From positions 16,590 through 80,589 of the forward strand of contig NZ_JAINVH010000039.1 of the NCBI RefSeq assembly GCF_020400825.1: a stretch of 64,000 nt of DNA. Direction: 5' to 3'. Each line of letters opens with the position of its first letter. Positions within the stretch are counted from its first letter, which is position 1. The stretch comes from Streptomyces sp. HPF1205 (GTDB taxonomy: Bacteria > Actinomycetota > Actinomycetes > Streptomycetales > Streptomycetaceae). A model generated the notes under the pieces. The model ran no database searches and was not told where the DNA came from. It saw only the letters and a program-made list of their open reading frames with translations. The position numbers were made by a program, and so were the translations under genes. Shown here piece by piece: positions 38,001 through 45,524 of this stretch.

Positions 38001-38486
38001 CCGGACCTGCTCGACGACCCGGAGGGTGTCCGCGGCCTTGTCCGCGGCCATCGTTTCGACGTCACCCGCAGCGGGCGGCTGGCCTGCCTGGAGACGGCCG
38101 TCGCCCTGGGCACCGGCGCCCTGGACTCCCGGCAGATGGGCCTGCTGGCAGCGCCGGTCGGCGAGGCCCAGGTCGCCACGCTGGACACCCGCGCCCTGGT
38201 CGCCACGGCCGGGGAGGCGCTCACAGCCGCCGAACTCGGGCTGGTCCACTCGCTGCCGGACGGCGTCCGCGGCCTGGTGCCCGGGCCCTTCTACGACGGC
38301 CGTGAGGCCGCGACCGCGCTGGTCGGCGAACTGATCCGGCGGCGGCGCGCGACCGGCTCCTGGTACGGCGACCGGGTGGCCGACGACCGGGTCGTCCTCG
38401 GCGTGCTGGACGGCGTTCCCGCCGTCGGCCTGCTGCTCCTGCGACTGCTCGACCCCGCCACCGTCCCGATCGCGACCTTGCGCTGA
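35070..38486 (+). CDS. LanM-like dehydratase with degenerate cyclase domain
   Basis: A 1138-residue class II lanthipeptide synthetase homologue. The dehydratase half keeps VVYKPKDL (near 331), YGWEELV (near 393), FIDLECLLYPRV (near 448) and VRYIWRHTWDGYKIL (near 577), the Lys, Asp, Arg and Thr sites of Ser/Thr phosphorylation and elimination. In the normally D-x-H-x-E-N motif it has DLWADN, so the conserved His is Trp. The C-terminal LanC-like half (about 730-1138) keeps the barrel-like repeats, but the zinc ligands (a Cys, then Cys-His) are absent; only an isolated LACLET remains. I infer that it makes dehydroalanines without thioether rings. ATG 35070 starts one base after the previous stop, with AGGAG upstream. 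Confidence 0.85.
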   Translation: MTLDTEARALSAGAASRDSATVSAAAPAAPSVAAPAARAAAPAPSGARGDTAAPPYRADERLRAVVAAAAAFPDRAAAAAGPGAGTSVFVAEPPGDRAAERAVVGRWLERAAGDPADAAVLLDHLAATGRPLGAGLRKVRLRDPARLPDWAEALAVFVGAQPAVPDATTTAASSLTASFRRAAEALLPALSGTVLGVPVAAGALDDLGAGLAARLGEACRLSLCHELQAATGRPGADDWDHHPGLDASREGWLARLERLPALAYLIGVVCRNWQQVTWEMFARLAADREMLRARLWGGADPGALASVRGDAGDRHAGGRSVALLRFEHGAAVVYKPKDLRHATAYMELVGRLNEYAAEHPGSGLLDLPTRTVITCSDSGDGGLGGSLSRDGAGEYGWEELVPGGPCAERAGFARYYRRLGMTIRLMQLLEGRDLWADNLLADGEHPVFIDLECLLYPRVRTPPALPAGQRGLLDRLESTVVRTAMAAQPWVIAKDQPVLDIGCLTRAGGGNPGGDAAGDGPTLPLPPYRPVHAGRKADPWRYTAEVVDGYKAMHRALFALRDRLADADGPLAGFRGVWVRYIWRHTWDGYKILNTSTSPRALADGATRETVIAGALRGAVAARAGDSERDDLLDVVLSELDSFRDLDIPFFRSLTTSSSVFTVDGREIPGHFQGTGWQRLTGRVAELADFDLDAHTAVLTGCLDAAVGGRVTSAPPPRSAAAFALPGRGELLERAVRIGDQVLAWRHDTDDGHGWIGQSWYPLAGLRQVEALSGVDLLTSGVGAALFLAELWTASGEPRFRRAAHRTLTAAAALVDPAAPHAFAFAADSRLALGAPVPGGLAGPGALIHALARGARLLDEPRFLTAARALVPGALALARGPVAGRAGRPGPAPYRDVPLGTAGLLLNLLTLRQVLPAPDAATDGGVRELAAVAYEALAGGPGDAPAPRWAGAARFLDLVPGGPDSVAAALARTLGEAPDLLDDPEGVRGLVRGHRFDVTRSGRLACLETAVALGTGALDSRQMGLLAAPVGEAQVATLDTRALVATAGEALTAAELGLVHSLPDGVRGLVPGPFYDGREAATALVGELIRRRRATGSWYGDRVADDRVVLGVLDGVPAVGLLLLRLLDPATVPIATLR

Positions 38487-38672
38487 CGGCCCGTCAGGCC
38501 CCCGGCGGCCCGCGGATCCCGATCCCCGGGCCGCGCCGCGGGACCGCCCGCTCACCCGCCCGCGCCGGCCCGTGCCCACCCGTGCCGGCTCCGCTGCCGA
38601 CCGCCCGACCCACTGCCGACCGCCCCACCCGTTCCCGGACCACGGTCCGTGTCCCCGGAAGGAGGAACCGCC

Positions 38673-41006
38673 ATGACGCGGCACCCGCGCACCTCAACTG
38701 TCGGTTTCAAACGTCACTTCACGTCCTTCGTCGTCGAGGGAGAAGCCGTCTACCTGGTCTCGGAACGCGGCGTGAACGCCGTCTCCGGCCGGCTCGCGCA
38801 GCTCCTCGCGCCCCTGCTGGACGGCACTAGAACCGCCGAGGAGATCGGCGCGGAACTGGCCGGGACGGTGCCCGCCGAGCGTGTCGGACAGGCCCTGGAC
38901 CGGCTGGCCGAGGGCGGCTGGGTCGCCCCGACCGATCCCGCCGCCGACCGCGCGGCGACCGCCTTCTACGAGATGGCCGGGGTGACCGGGCCCGGCGCGC
39001 CCGGTGTGCCGGCCGGTGCCGTCGTCCGGGTCGAGACCTACGGCCGGGTCGACGCCGCCCCGCTCGCCGCCGCCCTGGCCGCGGCGGGCGCGGGCACGGT
39101 GACGGTGGCCGGCGGGTACGACCCGGCGGCTCCGCCCGAGGGCGAGCCCGATCTGGTGGTCGCGCTGGTGGACGACTACCTGCACCCGGGGCTGGCCGCC
39201 CGCAACCGGGCGGCGCTCGACGCGGGCGTCCCGTGGCTGATCGCCCGCCCGGTCGGTTCCCTGGTGTGGGTCGGGCCCGTGTTCGTACCCGACGGCGCGG
39301 CCGCCCGGTCGTGGCCCGCTCCCATGGCGGCCACCGGCTGCTGGTCGTGCCTGGCCCACCGGCTGTCGGCGAACCGCCAGTCGCTCAGCTACCTGCAGCA
39401 CCGGCTCGGCCGGGACACGCCGGTGTCCACGGCGGTCGCCGGCATCGCCCCCACGGTCGCCGCCGGCACGCAGCTCGCCGCCCTGGAGGCGGCCAAGTGG
39501 CTCGCCGGGGCGCGCCCGTCCGGCCCTGCCGCCGTGTTCACGCTCGACACCGTGACCCTGGAGGCCGAACGGCACCGGCTCGTCCGCCGGCCCCAGTGCG
39601 CCGACTGCGGCGACCACACCCTGATGGCCGCCCGGCAGTCCCGCCCGATCCGCTTCGAGAGCCGCCCGAAGGTGTTCACCGGCGACGGCGGCCACCGCTC
39701 CGCCTCGCCCGAGGAGATGCTGGAGACCTACCGGCCGCAGCTGAGCCCGATCACCGGCGTCGTCACCTCGCTGGTGCCCGCCCAGCACACCCCGGACGGG
39801 CTGCGGGTCTACATCGCGGGCCAGAACCTGGCCCGGCAGGTGGGCGACCTGCGCCAACTGCGCACCGGGCTGCGCTCGGTGAGCTGCGGCAAGGGACGCA
39901 CCGACGTCCAGGCCCGGGCCAGCGCCATGGGCGAGGCGATGGAGCGCTACTCGGGTGTCTTCCAGGGCGACGAGGCCCGGCGCACCGCCACCTACCTGGA
40001 GTTGGGCGACGCGGCCGTGCACCCGGCCGCCGGCCTGCTGTTCAGCGAGCGCCAGTACGCCGAGCGGGACCGCTGGAACGCCCGCCGCTCGATGTTCAAC
40101 ACCGTGCCGGAGCGGTTCCGCGAGGACGTGCCGATCGAGTGGTCGCCGGCGTGGTCCGTGACGGCTCAACGCACCCGCTGGCTGCCCACCATGAACCTGT
40201 ACTACGGCTACCGGCACCGTTCGCCGTTCTTCGCCCTGGGCGACTCCAACGGCTCGGCGGCGGGCACCTCCTTCGAGGACGCGGCGCTGCAGGGCTTCCT
40301 CGAACTGGTGGAGCGCGACGCGGTCGCCCTGTGGTGGTACAACCGCGTCAGCCGTCCGGGCGTCGACCTGGACGCGTTCGGCGACCCGTACATCGACCGC
40401 ATGCGGGAGGTGTACGCGGGGCTGCGGCGCGAGATGTGGGCGCTCGATCTCACCTCCGATTTCGGCATCCCGGTCGTGGGGGCGTTCTCCCGGCGCGTGG
40501 ACAAGCCCGCCGAGGACATCCTGATCGCCTTCGGCGCGCACCTGGACCCGCACATCGCGCTGACCCGGGCGCTCACCGAGATGAACCAGTTCCTCTCCCC
40601 CGTCGCGGGCAACGGCCCGGACGGCGCGGTCACGTACGCGGGGGCCGATCCCGAGCAGAAGGCGTGGTGGACGAGTGCCACCGCGGCGAACCAGCCGTAC
40701 CTGCTGCCGGACCGCGCCGCCCCGGCCTCCGGTCCCGGCCGCTGGCCCGTGCTTGCCGGCGGCGACCTGGCCGACGACCTGGCGCTGGCCGAGCGGCTGG
40801 TGGCGCAGCGGGGCATGGAGATGCTGGTGCTCGACCAGACCCGGCCCGACGTGGGCCTGCCGGTCGCCAAGGTCGTCGTACCCGGCATGCGCCACTTCTG
40901 GGCCAGGTTCGCCCCCGGCCGGCTCTACGACGTGCCGGTCCGCCTGGGCTGGCTCGAGCGGCCCACCGCCGAGGCCGACCTGAACCCCGTCCCGATCTTC
41001 ATCTGA
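38673..41006 (+). CDS. RRE-E1-YcaO fused azoline-forming cyclodehydratase
   Basis: A 777-residue TOMM-type cyclodehydratase. The N-terminal RRE winged helix (about 8-88) should bind the leader. An Ocin-ThiF/E1-like region follows (about 110-310), with CWSC and CADC pairs for structural zinc near 222 and 308. The YcaO domain (about 365-777) keeps GKGRTDVQARASAMGEAMER, FLELVERDAVALWWYNR and LTEMNQF, which bind ATP and magnesium. The C-terminus ends in NPVPIFI, the Pro-rich tail that YcaO cyclodehydratases use in catalysis. It converts Cys and Ser or Thr to azolines with ATP. ATG 38673 has AAGGAGG 7 bases upstream, after a 186-bp gap from the LanM-like gene. Confidence 0.92.
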   Translation: MTRHPRTSTVGFKRHFTSFVVEGEAVYLVSERGVNAVSGRLAQLLAPLLDGTRTAEEIGAELAGTVPAERVGQALDRLAEGGWVAPTDPAADRAATAFYEMAGVTGPGAPGVPAGAVVRVETYGRVDAAPLAAALAAAGAGTVTVAGGYDPAAPPEGEPDLVVALVDDYLHPGLAARNRAALDAGVPWLIARPVGSLVWVGPVFVPDGAAARSWPAPMAATGCWSCLAHRLSANRQSLSYLQHRLGRDTPVSTAVAGIAPTVAAGTQLAALEAAKWLAGARPSGPAAVFTLDTVTLEAERHRLVRRPQCADCGDHTLMAARQSRPIRFESRPKVFTGDGGHRSASPEEMLETYRPQLSPITGVVTSLVPAQHTPDGLRVYIAGQNLARQVGDLRQLRTGLRSVSCGKGRTDVQARASAMGEAMERYSGVFQGDEARRTATYLELGDAAVHPAAGLLFSERQYAERDRWNARRSMFNTVPERFREDVPIEWSPAWSVTAQRTRWLPTMNLYYGYRHRSPFFALGDSNGSAAGTSFEDAALQGFLELVERDAVALWWYNRVSRPGVDLDAFGDPYIDRMREVYAGLRREMWALDLTSDFGIPVVGAFSRRVDKPAEDILIAFGAHLDPHIALTRALTEMNQFLSPVAGNGPDGAVTYAGADPEQKAWWTSATAANQPYLLPDRAAPASGPGRWPVLAGGDLADDLALAERLVAQRGMEMLVLDQTRPDVGLPVAKVVVPGMRHFWARFAPGRLYDVPVRLGWLERPTAEADLNPVPIFI

Positions 41007-41023
41007 CAAACCGGAGGTGCGCC

Positions 41024-42553
41024 ATGACCGTGATCCACGCCCGTCCCGCCCCCGCGCCGGCCGGCCCGGCCGGCCCGCCGCGGCACCTGCTGCGGCTGCG
41101 CCCCGACGTCCTGGTGGCCCCGGACGGCGACGACGTCGAACTCACCCATCCCTGGGGCCGTCAGCGGGTGCACAGCCTCGGTCCCGCCACCGTGGCGCGG
41201 CTGCTGCGGCTCGCCGGCCAGGACACCGACGCCGGGACGCTGACCGCGGACCCGGACGGGGTCCGGCTGCTGCGGCTGCTGGAGCGCTTCCCGTACCTGG
41301 TGACCTCGGTCCTGGCCGGCCCGGACGGCGTGCCGCTGGCCACCGCCGTCCCCATCGCGCGGTCCGCGACGCTGCCCGCGGGCGCCCCGGGCGGCGGGCC
41401 GGCGCACCGCCCGGTGGTGCTGTCCCGCTTCGCGTACCTGCGCCGGCTGCCCGATCCCGGGGCCGACGCCTGCGTGATCGAATCGCCGCTGGCGGCGTAC
41501 CGGGTGACGCTGCACCAGCCGGCCGTCAGTGCCTTCGTCGCGGCGCTCACCTCGCCGCGGGCACCGGCGCGGGCGGCGGCCGCGGCCGGCCTGCCGGCCC
41601 AGGTGGGCGAGGCGCTGGCCGGGCTGCTGTCGGCCACCGGCTTCCTGGAGCGGGCCGCCGGGGAGGACGGGGCGGAGCCCAAACTGTGGGACTTCCACGA
41701 CCTGCTGTTCCACTCCCGCAGCCGCGCGGGGCGGCACGACTACCCCAGCGGGGGCGTCTTCGCCCACCAGGACCACCCTCAGTTGCCCGCGGTGCCCGGG
41801 GCGAGCCCGCGCGAGGAGGGCCCGGGCATCGACCTGCCGGTGCCGGACTGGTCCCGGGTGGTGGCCGGCGACCCCGGCTTCACCGAGGTGCTGGAGGGCC
41901 GCCGCTCGGTACGCGGTTACGGTGACCGGCCGGTCACCGTCGGCCAGCTCGGCGAACTCCTCTACCGCGCGGCCCGGGTACGCCAGGTGATCACGGGCGA
42001 CCCGCAGTCGCCCACCTCGTACGACATCGTGGACCGGCCCTATCCGGCCGGCGGTTCCACCGGCGAACTGGAGCTGTACCTGTCGGTCGTGGACTGCGAG
42101 GGGCTGGAGCCCGGGGTGTACCGCTACGACGCGGCGGCGCACCGCCTCAAGCCGCGCCGCTGGAGCTGCGCGGCCGACGAGGCGGCCTTCCGCGAGCTGC
42201 TGACCGCCGCGTGGCGGGCCACGAACCGTACGGTGGAACCGCAGGTGCTGCTCACGGTGACCTCCCGGTTCGGCAGGCTGTCGTGGAAGTACAGCCAGAT
42301 CGCGTACGCCCTGACGCTGAAACACGTCGGCGTGCTCTACCAGACGCTCTACCTGGTGGCGACGGCCATGGGGCTCGGCCCGTGCGGGCTGGGCTCGGGC
42401 GACACCGACGCGGCGGCGCGGGCGCTGGGGCTGGAGTGGACGGAGGAGACCTCGGTCGGGGAGTTCCTGATCGGCAGCCTTCCGCAGGGCCCGGCACCGG
42501 CGCCGCGCGGTTTCCGGGACGTGGTGGCGCGCTCGCGCGAGGACATGGGCTGA
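41024..42553 (+). CDS. SagB-type FMN azoline dehydrogenase
   Basis: A 509-residue nitroreductase-fold enzyme that oxidises azolines to azoles. The N-terminal half (about 1-270) is a scaffold domain common in this subfamily. The FMN domain has EGRRSVRGYGDRPV near 291-304, RLSWKYSQIAYALTLKH near 414-430 with the Lys-Tyr pair used in catalysis, and GLGPCGLGSGD near 445. ATG 41024 has GGAGG in good position, 17 bases after the cyclodehydratase stop. This is the last structural gene of the cluster. Confidence 0.92.
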   Translation: MTVIHARPAPAPAGPAGPPRHLLRLRPDVLVAPDGDDVELTHPWGRQRVHSLGPATVARLLRLAGQDTDAGTLTADPDGVRLLRLLERFPYLVTSVLAGPDGVPLATAVPIARSATLPAGAPGGGPAHRPVVLSRFAYLRRLPDPGADACVIESPLAAYRVTLHQPAVSAFVAALTSPRAPARAAAAAGLPAQVGEALAGLLSATGFLERAAGEDGAEPKLWDFHDLLFHSRSRAGRHDYPSGGVFAHQDHPQLPAVPGASPREEGPGIDLPVPDWSRVVAGDPGFTEVLEGRRSVRGYGDRPVTVGQLGELLYRAARVRQVITGDPQSPTSYDIVDRPYPAGGSTGELELYLSVVDCEGLEPGVYRYDAAAHRLKPRRWSCAADEAAFRELLTAAWRATNRTVEPQVLLTVTSRFGRLSWKYSQIAYALTLKHVGVLYQTLYLVATAMGLGPCGLGSGDTDAAARALGLEWTEETSVGEFLIGSLPQGPAPAPRGFRDVVARSREDMG

Positions 42554-42623
42554 GCCCGCGCCGGTGTCGCGGCGCGGGCCGGCCCGCACGTGCGGCAGCG
42601 ACCGGCGTACGGCCGGCGCCGTC

Positions 42624-43439
42624 TCACAGCCAGCCGCTCTCCCGGGCGATGCGGATCGCGTCGACCCGGTTGCGCGCGCCCGTGCGGGCGATCGCCGACG
42701 ACACGTGGTTGCGTACCGTCCCCTGGGAGAGCGACAGCGACCGGGCGACCTCCGCGACGCTGCATCCGTCGGCGACCAGGCGCAGCACGACCAGCTCGCG
42801 CGGTGTCGGGCCGCCCGGCCGGGCCCGCACCGCGTCCACCAGCAGCGACGACTCGTATTCCTGTCCACCGGCGGCCAGCGTGCGGACCGCGCCGAGCAGA
42901 CGCTCGGGCGGCAGGTCCTTCAGCAGCACGCCGTCCACGCCGTCGGCGAGGGCGCGTTTGACGTCGGCCGGCCGGTTGTAAGCGGTGAGCAGCAGCACCC
43001 TGGTGCCGTCGGTCCCCGTGGCCCCGGCCCGGATCGCCGCTGCTACTTCCAGTGCGGGCCGGCCCGGCAGGTCCAGGTCGAGCACCGCGACGGCCGGCCG
43101 CAGCCGGAGGGCGGCGTCAAGTGCGTCGTCCCCCCAGGCGGCCTCGGCGACCACGGCGAGGTCGGCCTCGCGGTCCAGCAGGGCGGTGAGGGCGGAGCGG
43201 AACAGCCGGTGGCCGTCGGCGAGCAGGACGCTGATCAGGGCGGCACCTGTGGCCTTCGCGGCCCCGGCCGCCGCCGGCGACCCGGGCGACCCCGGCGTCG
43301 CCCGGTCCGGGACGGCCGCTCGGGCCGCGGCGGCCGATTGGGGCGCTCCGGGCGCTCCGGCCGTTCCGGGCGCCTGTGCCATGTCGGGCGTGGCGACGGC
43401 GGGGGCGGGGGCGGCGGCGAAAGCCGTGGCAGTGGTCAT
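42624..43439 (-). CDS. Orphan NarL/LuxR-type response regulator
   Basis: A 271-residue protein with an Ala/Pro-rich N-terminal extension of about 70 residues, a receiver domain and a C-terminal LuxR helix-turn-helix (GCSVAEVARSLSLSQGTVRNH). The receiver has the phospho-acceptor Asp (AVLDLDLPG), Thr (LLTAYN) and Lys (LLKD). The acidic pair near its start is ADGH, so one acidic residue is Gly, which may change phosphorylation. No histidine kinase is near. ATG 43439 has GGAGAGGA 5 bases upstream. Convergent with the dehydrogenase gene; a candidate cluster regulator. Confidence 0.87.
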   Translation of the reverse strand: MTTATAFAAAPAPAVATPDMAQAPGTAGAPGAPQSAAAARAAVPDRATPGSPGSPAAAGAAKATGAALISVLLADGHRLFRSALTALLDREADLAVVAEAAWGDDALDAALRLRPAVAVLDLDLPGRPALEVAAAIRAGATGTDGTRVLLLTAYNRPADVKRALADGVDGVLLKDLPPERLLGAVRTLAAGGQEYESSLLVDAVRARPGGPTPRELVVLRLVADGCSVAEVARSLSLSQGTVRNHVSSAIARTGARNRVDAIRIARESGWL

Positions 43440-43489
43440 CGGGTCCTCTCCAGCTCGTGGCCTTGGACGGTCGGTGAGGCGGGCGCCGC

Positions 43490-43714
43490 TCATCCCCCCC
43501 AGCCCCAGGTGTCGGGGGTGTACGTGGGGCCGGGCGGCGGGACCGGCGGGCCGGGGGTGCCTTGGTCGCCGCCCGCGCCGCCCCCGCCGTCGGCGCGCAC
43601 GGAGACGGCGCCCGGGTGCGGCGCCGGGACGTGGACGGCCAGGCCGCCGAGAGCGGCCAGGGAAAGTACGGTAAAAGCGGCAAATCCGGCGATCCTCAGC
43701 ATGTCGGTGCCCAT
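43490..43714 (-). CDS. Small exported or membrane protein with Pro/Gly-rich tail
   Basis: A 74-residue frame: an N-terminal hydrophobic segment (LRIAGFAAFTVLSLAALGG) resembling a signal peptide, then a Gly/Pro-rich tail ending in TPDTWGWGG. AAAGGA directly abuts ATG 43714; Met codon 5 (43702) lies 12 bases beyond it, so the start is uncertain. It lies 50 bp upstream of the response regulator gene on the same strand. I do not recognise a family and assign no function. Confidence 0.55.
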   Translation of the reverse strand: MGTDMLRIAGFAAFTVLSLAALGGLAVHVPAPHPGAVSVRADGGGGAGGDQGTPGPPVPPPGPTYTPDTWGWGG

Positions 43715-44150
43715 TCCTTTCGGAGTATTGACGCACACGGGGAAGAGCGGGGAAGAGCGGGACAAGGGGAGCGGGCGCCCGCGAGCGCGTCCGCGTCACG
43801 TCCGGCCGGCCCGGGGGAACCTGCCCGGTGGCGCCTGCCGACACGTTCAGCATGGCGGGACCGGACCGCGGGTGTCAGCCGCCGGGGCTGGCACCACAAT
43901 GCCCTGGCACTGTGATGCCAGTCCCGGCCCCGACGAAATGGCCGGTGCCGTTGATGCGCCAGATACCTGGGTGATGTCTGCGCAAGGAAAGGAAGAGGCG
44001 GGCACAAGAGCCGGAAAAGTCCTGAGGGAATTGCCGATACCTTTTCGAATCCTCCACATCGCCCGTTAAGCTGTCACCCCGCATGCCATTGCCGCCGTTT
44101 CCCGCGCGCGGCTGCGACCGTGTCGTGCGACCGCAGGGGGAGTGCGTTTG
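43715..44150. promoter_or_regulatory. Divergent control region of the cluster regulators
   Basis: 436 bp between the small exported protein gene and the TTA-containing regulator. It contains the repeated palindromes at 43888-43921 and no gene. AGGGGG lies 8 bases before the regulator start. Confidence 0.5.
43888..43921. promoter_or_regulatory. Two tandem operator-like sites CTGGCAC-N4-ATGCC
   Basis: CTGGCACCACAATGCC (43888-43903) and CTGGCACTGTGATGCCAG (43904-43921) repeat with a 16-bp period. The second has perfect 6-bp arms CTGGCA/TGCCAG. They lie in the divergent region of the cluster regulators. Confidence 0.55.
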
Positions 44151-45263
44151 ATGACCGCAAATGGACTCATGGGCGGACGGGACGGGGAGTCCGGGGACGG
44201 CGAAGGGCCCGGGTACGGGCTGGACGCGCTGTCGGAGTCCGTGTACCGGCTGCTGCTGGTCCACCCGCAGGACGGCCCCGCGCAGATCGCCGAGCGCCTG
44301 GCGTGCCCCGAACCGGACGTCCGCGGCTGCCTGGAGCGGCTCGCCGACCTGGCCCTGGTACGGCCGCCCGGTGCCGGCGGCCGCTGGCGCGCGCTCAATC
44401 CCGAGGCGGGTCTTGCCGCGCTGCTGGCCCGGCAGGAGGCCGAGGCCGCGCGCCGGCAGGCGGAGCTGGACCGCAGCCGCGGCGCCATGGCCAGCCTGAT
44501 GGCCGAGTTCAGCCGGGCCCGGCAGTCCTCGCCGCCGTCGGGAGTGGAGATCATCTCCAGCCTGCAGGAGGTACGCGACCGGCTGGAGCAACTGGCCGGC
44601 GACGCGGTGGCCGAGGTGCTCTCCTTCGCCCCCGGCGGACCGCAGCCCGCAGCCGTGATGGAGGCCAGCCGCGCCCTGGACCGGCAGAGTCTCGAACGCG
44701 GGGTGCGCATGCGCACCGTCTTCCTCGACAGCGTCCGCAACGACCAGGCCACCGTGCAGTACGCCCAGTGGCTGGGCGGACTCGGCGGGACCGTCCGTAC
44801 CGTGCCGTCCCTGCCGTTGCGCATGATCATCGCCGATGGCACCACGGCGGTGGTCCCCCTCGATCCCGGCAACTCCGACCGGGGCGCCGTCCTGCTGCGC
44901 AGCCCCGGCGTCATCACGGCCCTGCGCGCGCTGTTCGAGCAGGTGTGGGAGCACGCCAAGCCCCTGGGCGAGGAGGTCCAGCGCGACGGCTACGGCCTGA
45001 CCGGGCAGGAGCGCCAGTTGCTGCGGCTGCTGTCGGACGGCCTCACCGACGAGCGCGCGGCGCAGCGACTGGGCGTCTCCTTAAGGACCATCCGCCGCAT
45101 GATGGCCGCGCTGATGACCCGTCTGGACTCCCGCAGCCGCTTCCAGGCCGGCATCAAGGTGGCGGCGTCCGGCTGGCTCACCGACACCTCGCTCCCCCAC
45201 TCCTCGGACGCCCCCACCGCCTCCGGCGCCTCCGCCGTCCTTTTCACGGCTTCCGACCAGTGA
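44151..45263 (+). CDS. TrmB-like/LuxR-type helix-turn-helix regulator with a TTA codon
   Basis: A 370-residue regulator. An N-terminal winged helix (about 20-85, LDALSESVYRLLLVHPQ), a coiled-coil (about 90-120, rich in Arg/Glu/Ala), a PLD-like sugar-sensing or TrmB-type middle part, and a C-terminal LuxR helix-turn-helix (GLTDERAAQRLGVSLRTIRRMM) are visible. Codon TTA at 45081-45083 encodes Leu in that helix. TTA is read only by the bldA tRNA in streptomycetes, so the protein may be made only late in development. ATG 44151 is the likely start. Regulators of this build are common beside RiPP and antibiotic genes. I infer that it controls the cluster. Confidence 0.85.
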   Translation: MTANGLMGGRDGESGDGEGPGYGLDALSESVYRLLLVHPQDGPAQIAERLACPEPDVRGCLERLADLALVRPPGAGGRWRALNPEAGLAALLARQEAEAARRQAELDRSRGAMASLMAEFSRARQSSPPSGVEIISSLQEVRDRLEQLAGDAVAEVLSFAPGGPQPAAVMEASRALDRQSLERGVRMRTVFLDSVRNDQATVQYAQWLGGLGGTVRTVPSLPLRMIIADGTTAVVPLDPGNSDRGAVLLRSPGVITALRALFEQVWEHAKPLGEEVQRDGYGLTGQERQLLRLLSDGLTDERAAQRLGVSLRTIRRMMAALMTRLDSRSRFQAGIKVAASGWLTDTSLPHSSDAPTASGASAVLFTASDQ

Positions 45264-45423
45264 ATCCACCGGACCGGCGGCAGTGAGTCGCCCGGGACGG
45301 GTGCGGCGGGCGCCGCGGGAAACAGCCGAAAAGGGCCTGGCGGAAACACGCAAATAGCCACCGTAGCGCTGTGATTGACGCCTTTTCACACGCCCGCCCG
45401 TCCCCGGTTTCGGCGTGGGAAAT

Positions 45424-45457
45424 CCGCTCCGGCCGCCGATATCGCGGGCCGGAGCGG
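45424..45457. terminator. Hairpin between convergent genes
   Basis: A perfect 11-bp stem (CCGCTCCGGCC/GGCCGGAGCGG) in the 261-bp gap between the TTA regulator and the convergent WYL gene; probably bidirectional. The rest of the gap shows nothing. Confidence 0.65.
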
Positions 45458-45524
45458 CCTGTTCGAGGACGCCGGTCCCGCCGGCGCACTTCGGTTCATA
45501 CCGGACTGGCCGCCGCGCTTCCGT

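Noticed and set aside
35160..38684. Very long open frame antisense to the LanM-like gene
   Set aside because: It has no domain motifs and is Gly/Arg/Gln-rich, a result of high GC content that removes stop codons. The plus-strand frame has clear LanM motifs.
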